5,835 bases of DNA from Candidatus Aminicenantota bacterium (lineage in GTDB: Bacteria; Acidobacteriota; Aminicenantia; Aminicenantales; Saccharicenantaceae). Where the stretch lies: NCBI GenBank assembly GCA_011048485.1, contig DSDX01000242.1:1-5835 (forward strand). Direction: 5' to 3'. The notes beneath the pieces were generated by a model that saw nothing but the letters and a program-made list of their open reading frames with translations, was not told the DNA's origin and searched no databases. This document shows, in pieces, positions 1-5,151 of the stretch. The translations under genes were made by a program, and so were the position numbers. Position 1 is the stretch's first letter, and the number at the start of each line of letters is the position of its first letter.

Positions 1-1
1 C

Positions 2-19
2 AAACTAACAGTTTAGTTT
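2..19. promoter_or_regulatory. Probable BlaI-type operator (7+7 bp dyad)
   Basis: AAACTAA at 2-8 and its exact reverse complement TTAGTTT at 13-19 flank a 4-bp spacer (CAGT). BlaI/MecI-family dimers are known to bind short dyads of this size next to their own promoter. It lies 15 bp upstream of the repressor start codon and directly abuts the TATAAT box at 20-25. Bound repressor would therefore sit between the -35 and -10 elements and block polymerase. That this repressor binds here is inference from position and symmetry. The upstream flank is cut off, so a second operator copy cannot be excluded. Confidence 0.7.
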
Positions 20-25
20 TATAAT
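20..25 (+). promoter_or_regulatory. Consensus -10 box of the blaI-M56 operon
   Basis: A perfect TATAAT lies immediately after the operator dyad. A matching -35 would fall at or beyond the left edge, so only half of the promoter can be seen. Transcription would start near 32, only about 3 nt before the ATG at 35. The Shine-Dalgarno sequence AGGAG at 26-30 would then be left out of the message. Either this transcript is almost leaderless, or a second promoter further left supplies a message carrying the Shine-Dalgarno. Confidence 0.5.
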
Positions 26-34
26 AGGAGCGCC

Positions 35-421
35 ATGAAAGAACTGACCCGAGCCGAAGAACAGATCATGCATGTCCTCTGGGCCCTCGAAAAGGCTTTC
101 GTCAAGGACATCATCGAGCGCCTGCCCGATCCCAAGCCGGCCTACAACACGGTCTCGACGATCGTGCGCATCCTGGAGAAGAAGGGCTTCGTCGATCACG
201 AGGCCTTCGGCAAGACCCATCTCTACCGGCCCATCGTCGCCAAGGAAGACTATACCCAGGCCTTCCTCAAGCACTTCATCAAGGACTATTTCGACGACTC
301 CTATCAGGAGCTGGTGTCCTTCTTCGCCAAGGACAAGGATCTGACCGTCGCCGAGCTCGAAGAGATCCTGGCCGCCCTCCGCGAGGAGATCAAGCGCCAA
401 AAAGCGGAAAAAAATGGCTGA
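35..421 (+). CDS. blaI: BlaI/MecI/CopY-family transcriptional repressor
   Basis: A 128-residue winged-helix DNA-binding repressor, the usual length for the family. The N-terminal part (about 5-70) carries the family hallmarks: LTRAEEQIMHVLW at 4-16, a helix around VKDIIERL (23-30), and a recognition helix around AYNTVSTIVRILEKKGFV (36-53) followed by the wing (GKTHLYRP, 59-66). The C-terminal helices (about 70-125) are the dimer interface. In staphylococcal BlaI the partner peptidase signal leads to cleavage before a Phe in this region. By recalled alignment the equivalent bond here is near Ser95-Phe96 in LVSFFAKDKDL; this is inference. AGGAG at 26-30 supports the ATG at 35. The stop overlaps the start of the M56 gene by 8 bp, so the two are translationally coupled. 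It probably represses its own operon through the dyad at 2-19. The regulon beyond this is unknown; no beta-lactamase is in the window. Confidence 0.93.
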   Translation: MKELTRAEEQIMHVLWALEKAFVKDIIERLPDPKPAYNTVSTIVRILEKKGFVDHEAFGKTHLYRPIVAKEDYTQAFLKHFIKDYFDDSYQELVSFFAKDKDLTVAELEEILAALREEIKRQKAEKNG

Positions 422-1721
422 CGTCGCCCTCTATCTGCTCCGTTCCGGCGCCTATCTCGCGCTTTTCTATGCCTTCTTCTGGCTCGTCCTCCGAAGGGAG
501 ACGTTCTTCGCCCTCAACAGGGCCTACCTCCTCGGTGCGGCCGTCCTCTCGCTGGCCCTGCCCTTTCTCCGGGTCCCGTCGCCCTTCTTCGAAAAAGTGA
601 TCTACGCTTCGGGGATCCCGGCCCGAATGGATCCGGCCTCCCTTCCCGCCCCTTCCCGCAGCCTCGGGGGCTCGGAGCTCCTTCTCGTCGTCTACGCCGC
701 CGGCGCAGGGCTGCTGCTTCTCCTCTTCCTTGCCCGGCTGGGCCGCCTGGCCCTGCTCATAGGCCGGTGCGGGTGCGTGCGCCAGAGGGGTCTGCGGGTC
801 GTCCTCTGCGGGTACCCCGGCGAGTCCTTCTCCTTCTTCCATTTCGTGTTCCTCAACAGGGCGAAGGTCTCGGAGCGGGACACGGAGCGCGTCCTGGCCC
901 ACGAGCTGGCCCATGTCCGGCAGCTCCATTCTCTCGACATCGTCCTCGCGGAGCTCCTGACCGCCTTCCAATGGTTCAATCCTTTTGTATGGCCATACAG
1001 AAGATCGCTGCGCGAAACCCACGAATACCTGGCGGACCGGGCAGTCGTCGCGCAGGGCTGCAGTCTCGCCGGGTATCAGCTGCTCATCGTCGAGCAGCAT
1101 GTGGGCGGCAAGCTGCTCGAACTGGCGAGCGGCTTCCGGGCATCCCAGATCAAAAGGAGGATCGACATGCTATCCAGGCAAGAGACAAAAGGATTGGCGC
1201 GGTGGAAACCGCTTCTCGTCTTGCCCCTGGCCGTGGTCCTCGTCCTGGTCTTCGCCGAGTCCAGGACGGTCGTCCAAGAGGGCTCGGCCGCCATCGCGGC
1301 CCCGGCATCCGCGGCCCCGCTCCCCCAAACGACGTCCGAGGAGGAGTTGGCCAAGGCCATCAAGGAGAAGGCCATTCAGCTCGAGGAGATGAAGAAGAAG
1401 AACGCGGAGACCATGGCCAAGCTCGAGGCCAAGCTCGAGGAGGCGCCCGACGCCGCGGTCAAGGAGAAGATCCTGGCCGCGATGAAGGAGCAGAAGGTCA
1501 TGGCCCTCGAGCTCAGCGCTAAGGAGGGGACGCTCCAGATGAAGAAGCTCGAGTACGCGCTGAACAAGGAGACCGACCTGGCCAAGAAGAAGCAGCTCCA
1601 GCACAAGCTCCAGGAGCTCCACAAGCAGACGGACGAGTGCATGAAGAAGGCCGAGCAGCTCCGCGAGACCGAGCTCAAGAAAGCCAAGATCGGCGAGGAA
1701 AAGAAGGTCGAGAAGAAGTAG
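414..1721 (+). CDS. M56-family (BlaR1/MecR1-like) membrane zinc metallopeptidase with C-terminal coiled coil
   Basis: A 435-residue integral membrane protein. Hydrophobic segments lie at about 5-27, 36-52, 88-108 and 266-283. The cytoplasmic gluzincin domain has the zinc motif HELAH (His163, Glu164, His167) and the downstream HEYLAD (203-208), whose Glu204 is the likely third ligand. FSFF and FNPFVW, both typical of M56, are also present. In the family, the peptidase is activated by an external signal and inactivates the cognate BlaI repressor, which is encoded just upstream with an 8-bp overlap. Unlike true BlaR1/MecR1, no penicillin-binding domain follows the last membrane segment. Instead, residues about 307-435 form a Lys/Glu-rich, heptad-like region that should be coiled coil and, by topology, extracytoplasmic. 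The inducing signal is therefore unlikely to be a beta-lactam bound by this protein. I leave the symbol empty because the sensor differs. No good Shine-Dalgarno precedes the ATG at 414, which fits translational coupling. Confidence 0.9.
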   Translation: MADVALYLLRSGAYLALFYAFFWLVLRRETFFALNRAYLLGAAVLSLALPFLRVPSPFFEKVIYASGIPARMDPASLPAPSRSLGGSELLLVVYAAGAGLLLLLFLARLGRLALLIGRCGCVRQRGLRVVLCGYPGESFSFFHFVFLNRAKVSERDTERVLAHELAHVRQLHSLDIVLAELLTAFQWFNPFVWPYRRSLRETHEYLADRAVVAQGCSLAGYQLLIVEQHVGGKLLELASGFRASQIKRRIDMLSRQETKGLARWKPLLVLPLAVVLVLVFAESRTVVQEGSAAIAAPASAAPLPQTTSEEELAKAIKEKAIQLEEMKKKNAETMAKLEAKLEEAPDAAVKEKILAAMKEQKVMALELSAKEGTLQMKKLEYALNKETDLAKKKQLQHKLQELHKQTDECMKKAEQLRETELKKAKIGEEKKVEKK

Positions 1722-1745
1722 CTCGAGATCCGATCCCCAAGAGTG

Positions 1746-1793
1746 GCGGGGCCCGGCCACGGCACGGAGCCGGGCCCCGCTCCCCTGAGTTTT
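1746..1793 (+). terminator. GC-rich hairpin after the M56 gene, probable terminator
   Basis: GCGGGGCCCGGC at 1746-1757 pairs perfectly with GCCGGGCCCCGC at 1769-1780 around an 11-nt loop, giving a 12-bp all-GC stem. It starts 24 bp after the stop at 1721. The T-run (TTTT, 1790-1793) is short and begins 9 nt after the stem, so it is not a textbook intrinsic terminator. It may work with Rho or protect the 3' end. The next gene has its own promoter, which supports an operon boundary here. Confidence 0.6.
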
Positions 1794-1861
1794 CTCCATC
1801 GAAGCCCGGACGATCGCCCGTGGTTTCGCATCAGGTTTTTGCTGTCCCGGGCCCACCCGCA

Positions 1862-1890
1862 TTGACAGCCCTCTGGGGCGGGGCTATCAT
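1862..1890 (+). promoter_or_regulatory. Strong sigma70-type promoter for the propeller lipoprotein
   Basis: TTGACA at 1862-1867 is a perfect -35 box. TATCAT at 1885-1890 matches the -10 consensus at five of six positions, and the spacer is exactly 17 bp. Transcription should begin near 1897, giving an untranslated leader of about 77 nt before the ATG at 1974. The position between the hairpin at 1746-1780 and the lipoprotein start fits this role. Confidence 0.75.
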
Positions 1891-1944
1891 CGTTCCAGAG
1901 TCAAGCCGATCTGCCGGTCCCAAAAGGGCTTGATGCCTGCCCAA

Positions 1945-1969
1945 GGGGCCGGCCCCGGCGCCGGGAGGG
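1945..1969 (+). promoter_or_regulatory. Overlapping GC palindromes abutting the Shine-Dalgarno of the lipoprotein gene
   Basis: Two perfect 12-bp palindromes overlap in the leader: GGGGCCGGCCCC (1945-1956) and CCCGGCGCCGGG (1954-1965). The second runs into the ribosome binding site GGGAGGG (1963-1969), which sits 4 nt before the ATG at 1974. Folding of either palindrome in the mRNA could partly hide the site and damp translation. The sequence symmetry and the Shine-Dalgarno are seen directly; the regulatory effect is speculation, since such palindromes also arise easily at this GC content. Confidence 0.4.
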
Positions 1970-1973
1970 TCGA

Positions 1974-4097
1974 ATGAGGCACGGGATTCTCCGCAACGCG
2001 ATTTGCGCGCTCTCGCTGCTGATGCTCTTCGGTGGTTGTGTGATCGAGAGCGACCAGCCCTCGACCGTGGCGGCGCCGGCCTTCAGCCCCCTGCCCGGGA
2101 CTTACGCTTCGGCCGTGGACGTCACGATCACGACCACGACGCCGGGCGCGACGATCCGCTACACGACGGACGGGTCGACGCCGACGGAGACGACCGGGGC
2201 CGCCTACGGGGCGCCCGTCCGTGTCGCCGATTCGCTGACCCTGACGGCCGTCGCGTTCCGGCCGGGCTGGACGGCCTCGCCCGTCTCCACCGGGCAATAC
2301 ACGATCTCGAATGTCGTCCAGGCGCCTGTCTTCAGCCCGGGGCCCGGCGCCTACACGGGCGCCCGCGACGTCGTCATCGTGACGGCGACGGCCGGGGCTT
2401 CCATCCGCTACACGACGGACGGCTCGACCCCCACGGAAACGAACGGAACGCTCTACGCGGGGCCCGTGCCCGTCGCCGAGACCCTGACGCTCAAAGCCGT
2501 CGCCTATCGCGCGGGTCTGACCACCTCGCCCGTGACATCAGGCTTGTACACGATCACGCCCCGGGTCGCGGCCCCTGTCTTCAGCCCGGCCCCGGGGACC
2601 TACGAAGACCCGCAGGACGTGGCCATCACGACGGCGACGGCGGGCGCGGCCATCCGCTACACGACCGACGGCTCGACGCCCTCGGAGACGCACGGGACGG
2701 TCTACACGGGGCCGGTGCCGGTCGCCGCGACGCTGACCCTCAAGGCCGCGGGGTATCTCGCCGGCTGGGCGGCCTCGCCGGTGACGTCCGGGGAATACAG
2801 GATCGGTCTTTTCGTCGCGGACCCCGCCTTCAGCCCGGCCCCGGGGACCTACGATGATCCGCAGGACGTCGCCATCACGACCACGACGCCGGGCGCGACG
2901 ATCCGCTACACGACCGACGGCTCGGTCCCATCGGAAACGCGCGGGACGATCTACACGACGCCGGTGCCGGTCGCCGCGTCGCTGACCCTCAGGGCCATCG
3001 CCTACAGGTCCGGCTGGACCGCTTCGGCCGTGACCTCGGGGCTTTACACGATCGGGACGCCGGTCTTCAAGCAGTACGCGTACGTGGCCAACGCCGAATC
3101 CCATTCCGTCTCCGCGTTCGCGGTCGATCCCGAAACGGGTGTCTTGACGGCCGTCGAGGGATCCCCCTTCAGCGTGGGGAGCACCTATCCTTGGTCGCTG
3201 GCCGTCCATCCATCGCGCCAATACCTCTATGTCCTGAATTACGCCGGCCGAAATATCTCGGTCTTCGGCATCGACGCGGCCTCGGGCGCCCTGACGGCGA
3301 CAGCGGGATCGCCATTTCCGACAGGCGGGGCCTACCCGGTCTGGATCGCCGTCGAGCCCTCGGGCCGGTTCCTCTACATGGCCGACTCGGCCCTGGACGG
3401 CATCAGGGGGTTCGATATCGATCCCGCGACGGGCGCCTTGACGCCCTTCAGCGGACCGATCTTCCCGACCGGGATCTCCCCGGCCTCCATCGCCGTCCAT
3501 CCCGCGGGCGCGTTCGTCTTCACGGCGGATTCGGGGTCGCACACCATTTCCGTGTTCGGCATCGACGCCGCGACGGGCGACCTCGCACACGTCGCCGGTT
3601 CGCCCTTCCCGGCCGAAGGCCTGGCCCCGGCGACCGTCGCCGTCGACCCCTCGGGGAAGCGCCTGTACGTGACGAACGGGGCCTCGGATTCGCTCTCCGC
3701 TTTCGCCATCGGCGCCTCGACCGGGGCGCTCTCGGCCGTCGCCGGCTCGCCCTTCCCGGCCGGAGGAACGGCGCCGTCGTTCGTCGCCGTGGAACCCGCG
3801 GGGATGTTCGTCTACGCGGCCAACGCGGGCTCGACGGTTTCCGGGTTCGCCGCCGACGCCGTGACGGGCGCGCTGACGGTTGTCGCGGGGTCGCCGTTCG
3901 CCGCCGGGGGCGTCTATCCCAGGGCCATCGCTTTCGACCACGCGGGCCGGTACGCCTACGTGGCCAACGCCTACTCCGGCACGGTCTCGGCGTTCGCGAT
4001 CGACGGGGCGACCGGCGCCCTTGCGGCGCTCCCGGGATCGCCCTTCACGGCCGGGACGGGGCCTTATTTCGTCGTCACGGTCCGGATCGCCCAGTAG
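1974..4097 (+). CDS. Lipoprotein with four chitobiase-C-terminal-like (Fn3-like) repeats and a seven-bladed lactonase-type beta-propeller
   Basis: A 707-residue exported protein. Residues 1-22 form a signal peptide ending in LFGGC, a lipobox with a slightly unusual Phe at -3. Cys22 would be lipidated, placing the protein on a membrane surface. Residues 32-363 are four 83-residue repeats of the CHB_HEX_C_1/Fn3-associated type (FSPxPGTY, IRYTTDGSTP, LTLKAVAY, SGxYTI). These are beta-sandwich modules found beside carbohydrate-active and surface proteins. Residues 368-707 hold exactly seven blades of 48-49 residues starting near 368, 417, 466, 514, 563, 612 and 660. Their pattern is YVAN, SAFAID, TGALT, GSPF, VAVDPSG, as in the lactonase family (6-phosphogluconolactonase-like fold). 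Many such proteins act as binding scaffolds, and I see no basis to claim lactonase activity. GGGAGGG at 1963-1969 supports the start. The small membrane protein at 4115 follows closely and is probably co-transcribed. Confidence 0.88.
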   Translation: MRHGILRNAICALSLLMLFGGCVIESDQPSTVAAPAFSPLPGTYASAVDVTITTTTPGATIRYTTDGSTPTETTGAAYGAPVRVADSLTLTAVAFRPGWTASPVSTGQYTISNVVQAPVFSPGPGAYTGARDVVIVTATAGASIRYTTDGSTPTETNGTLYAGPVPVAETLTLKAVAYRAGLTTSPVTSGLYTITPRVAAPVFSPAPGTYEDPQDVAITTATAGAAIRYTTDGSTPSETHGTVYTGPVPVAATLTLKAAGYLAGWAASPVTSGEYRIGLFVADPAFSPAPGTYDDPQDVAITTTTPGATIRYTTDGSVPSETRGTIYTTPVPVAASLTLRAIAYRSGWTASAVTSGLYTIGTPVFKQYAYVANAESHSVSAFAVDPETGVLTAVEGSPFSVGSTYPWSLAVHPSRQYLYVLNYAGRNISVFGIDAASGALTATAGSPFPTGGAYPVWIAVEPSGRFLYMADSALDGIRGFDIDPATGALTPFSGPIFPTGISPASIAVHPAGAFVFTADSGSHTISVFGIDAATGDLAHVAGSPFPAEGLAPATVAVDPSGKRLYVTNGASDSLSAFAIGASTGALSAVAGSPFPAGGTAPSFVAVEPAGMFVYAANAGSTVSGFAADAVTGALTVVAGSPFAAGGVYPRAIAFDHAGRYAYVANAYSGTVSAFAIDGATGALAALPGSPFTAGTGPYFVVTVRIAQ
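2067..3062 (+). repeat. Four tandem 249-bp repeats encoding Fn3-like modules
   Basis: Units run 2067-2315, 2316-2564, 2565-2813 and 2814-3062, each exactly 249 bp (83 codons). The TTC codon of the FSP motif recurs at 2082, 2331, 2580 and 2829. Long stretches are identical at the DNA level: 41 bp shared by units 1 and 4 (from 2127 and 2874), and 27 bp shared by units 3 and 4 around the FSPAPGTY codons. Exact period and high identity point to recent tandem duplication with later exchange between units. Copy number may vary between strains. Confidence 0.9.
3075..4094 (+). repeat. Seven degenerate propeller-blade repeats (about 146 bp each)
   Basis: Blades begin near 3075, 3222, 3369, 3513, 3660, 3807 and 3951, a period of 144-147 bp. 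The GSPF codons recur in six of the seven units; blade 3 has GPIF instead. The last blade ends in a short beta-strand-like tail (YFVVTVRIAQ) right before the stop, so the ring of seven is complete and not truncated. These repeats are more diverged than the Fn3-like ones upstream, as expected for an old fold. Confidence 0.8.
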
Positions 4098-4114
4098 CGC
4101 CCCAGAAAGCGACG

Positions 4115-4273
4115 ATGCCTAAAGCGAAAGCCGTTATCGGCATAGGAATGGTCGTGATCGTCGCGGTCTCGATATGGGCGGGCCTCACCTCGGGCCCGAT
4201 CAGAGGGATCGCCTATTTCTTTATCCTGACGGTCATGCTGTGGGCCTGGGCCAAAGTCAGGCACTGGATCTAG
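4115..4273 (+). CDS. Small two-helix membrane protein, 52 residues, unknown function
   Basis: Starts at ATG 4115, only 17 bp after the stop of the propeller lipoprotein, and ends at TAG 4271-4273. Residues 6-24 (AVIGIGMVVIVAVSIWAGL) and about 29-47 (IRGIAYFFILTVMLWAWAKV) are strongly hydrophobic. They are separated by a short TSGP turn and flanked by Lys/Arg at both ends, so the protein is a likely hairpin in the inner membrane with both termini in the cytoplasm. There is no clear Shine-Dalgarno (only AGAAAG near 4104-4109), so it may rely on coupling to the upstream gene. The reading frame stays open far upstream inside the lipoprotein gene, but that part translates as Arg-rich nonsense and is not real. 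I do not recognise a family. A role beside the lipoprotein is a guess from spacing alone. Confidence 0.65.
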   Translation: MPKAKAVIGIGMVVIVAVSIWAGLTSGPIRGIAYFFILTVMLWAWAKVRHWI

Positions 4274-4286
4274 GCGAGGGCCGAGA

Positions 4287-4306
4287 GGCCGCCGCAGGAC
4301 GCGGCC
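4287..4306. other. Short hairpin in the convergent gap, weak terminator candidate
   Basis: GGCCGC at 4287-4292 pairs with GCGGCC at 4301-4306 around an 8-nt loop. A second small stem, GACGC (4314-4318) with GCGTC (4325-4329), follows. Both lie in the 89-bp gap between the plus-strand gene ending at 4273 and the minus-strand gene ending at 4363, where terminators are expected. Neither has a T-run on either strand, so intrinsic termination is not supported. They may only reflect high GC content. Confidence 0.25.
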
Positions 4307-4362
4307 CCGGCCGGACGCGAACAGGCGTCAAATGGCGCGGGCGTCTTGATGGCCGGAGGCGT

Positions 4363-4953
4363 TCAGTCACCGCTGCGGGTGAGCGCGAGCTCGAGGAGGC
4401 CGCAACGGCAATCCGTAATCTCGGGAAATCCGAAATCGTAGCGAAGGAAATCTGTGCCGCCGTCCCAGAGCGCCAAGGAGCTGCCGCTCAGGGTGAAGTA
4501 CATTCCTGTGCCGTCCCCATACATTAAATCTTCCAAGGGGATCCATCCCGGCCAAAAATCGATCTGGGGACGACCATCGTGGATCCAGCAGTACCAGATC
4601 CCGTAATTGACCCTGGGCACTTCGCCCGGCATCGTGAGCGTTACGGTGAAGGTCTGTTCGGTCTGCCCCACCTCGAGAACCATGGTGACCGTGCCCCCTT
4701 CGGCCACAAGATCACGCCGGAGATTGAGACACGAGCATGTCCCCTCGGCCTTTGTGGCCTGCCATGTGCCCGCGAGCTCTTTGGTCCAGGCCGCGATCTT
4801 CGCGGCGTCCGTCTCCGTTGCGTCTGTGCCCGTCGTCTTCACCGACGACTTCACGATCCCAGGGCTCGCGCCCGGGCCGGTGGGAGTTTCGGTGCAGGCC
4901 GCGGCCGCGAGGACCGCCAACGCGACGAAACCCGTAACCAAGCTATTTCTCAT
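4363..4953 (-). CDS. Lipocalin-like lipoprotein with two CxC motifs
   Basis: A 196-residue exported lipoprotein read from 4953 down to 4363. Residues 1-20 are a signal peptide (MRNSLVTGF...) ending in LAAAAC, a good lipobox with Cys20 as the lipid anchor. A Thr/Lys-rich linker (21-55) leads into a beta-rich domain opening with LAGTWQATKAE (60-70), then DLVAEGGTVTMVLE (81-94) and FTVTLTMPGE (102-111). It ends in FTLSGSSLALWDGG and a final LELALTR strand. This order resembles small lipocalin-like lipoproteins, though assignment rests on recalled pattern only. Five further cysteines sit at 73, 75, 122, 182 and 184, as two CxC pairs plus one, suggesting disulfides or metal binding. GGGGGA just upstream (4958-4963) supports the ATG at 4953; an in-frame ATG at 5010 would put 19 polar residues before the signal peptide. 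The ligand is unknown. It converges with the small membrane protein gene and diverges from the antitoxin gene. Confidence 0.8.
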   Translation of the reverse strand: MRNSLVTGFVALAVLAAAACTETPTGPGASPGIVKSSVKTTGTDATETDAAKIAAWTKELAGTWQATKAEGTCSCLNLRRDLVAEGGTVTMVLEVGQTEQTFTVTLTMPGEVPRVNYGIWYCWIHDGRPQIDFWPGWIPLEDLMYGDGTGMYFTLSGSSLALWDGGTDFLRYDFGFPEITDCRCGLLELALTRSGD

Positions 4954-5008
4954 CTCGTCCCCCTTTTCAGGATCCAAGCCTCTGATCCAAAATTCGCCTT
5001 CCGCATCC

Positions 5009-5037
5009 ATAGTAGGAAGGCCGGCGTCGCGCGTCCA
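5009..5037 (-). promoter_or_regulatory. Candidate promoter of the lipocalin-like lipoprotein
   Basis: Read on the minus strand, TGGACG (5037-5032) and TACTAT (5014-5009) are separated by exactly 17 bp. Each matches four of six consensus positions. Transcription would start near 5002, leaving about a 49-nt leader before the ATG at 4953. The plus-strand word TCCATAG occurs twice here (5006-5012 and 5034-5040), once across each box, which could be a regulator site or chance. The match is moderate only. Confidence 0.35.
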
Positions 5038-5114
5038 TAGACGGCGCCTTGACTCTATATTGCTTTTTTATTGTCTCCCGAAGACCGTTGAGGAAGCGAT
5101 GGCATTGTGTGCTG

Positions 5115-5151
5115 TTTGCACATTGAACCGTTTGACGGTATTATATGCAAA
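5115..5151. promoter_or_regulatory. Inverted repeats sharing one centre over the antitoxin promoter, probable autoregulatory operator
   Basis: An outer dyad, TTTGCA (5115-5120) with TGCAAA (5146-5151), and an inner dyad, ACCGT (5127-5131) with ACGGT (5135-5139), share the same centre at 5133. Two further pairs (5122-5123 with 5143-5144) also match, giving 13 of 18 symmetric positions. A separate small dyad, TGTGC/GCACA (5108-5112, 5118-5122), overlaps the left arm. AbiEi antitoxins are known to repress their own operon by binding inverted repeats at the promoter. These repeats cover both promoter boxes and the first base of the start codon. Confidence 0.6.
5116..5144 (+). promoter_or_regulatory. 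Promoter of the AbiEi-like gene, apparently leaderless
   Basis: TTGCAC at 5116-5121 (a weak -35) and TATTAT at 5139-5144 (five of six matches to the -10) are separated by 17 bp. Transcription is expected near 5151, which is the A of the ATG chosen for the antitoxin. No Shine-Dalgarno precedes that codon, so both facts fit leaderless translation. An earlier in-frame ATG at 5145 touches the -10 box and would not be in this transcript. Confidence 0.5.

Noticed and set aside
414..1721. Naming the M56 gene blaR1 or mecR1
   Set aside because: The penicillin-binding sensor domain that defines these is absent, and no beta-lactamase or mecA gene is nearby.
1170..1862. Leu-rich minus-strand open frame opposite the M56 coiled coil
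   Set aside because: Leu-rich low-complexity translation arises from the antisense of Lys/Glu/Leu codons (AAG, GAG, CTC). No start signal or domain is visible.
1746..1965. REP-like or transposon-end repeat family from the GC palindromes
   Set aside because: The hairpin at 1746-1780 and the palindromes at 1945-1965 share GC-rich words but no alignable unit, target duplication or spacing pattern.
2538..3941. Long minus-strand open frame (467 codons) opposite the lipoprotein gene
   Set aside because: Its translation is Arg/Gly/Asp-rich and repetitive because it mirrors the repeats on the plus strand. GC-rich codon bias leaves few stops, and there is no recognisable domain.
3191..4114. Upstream part of the plus-strand frame that ends at 4273
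   Set aside because: It is an Arg-rich shadow of the propeller gene in another frame; only the part from 4115 looks like protein.
4954..5010. N-terminal extension of the lipocalin-like lipoprotein to the ATG at 5010
   Set aside because: It would place 19 mostly polar residues before the signal peptide. A good Shine-Dalgarno directly precedes the ATG at 4953 instead.
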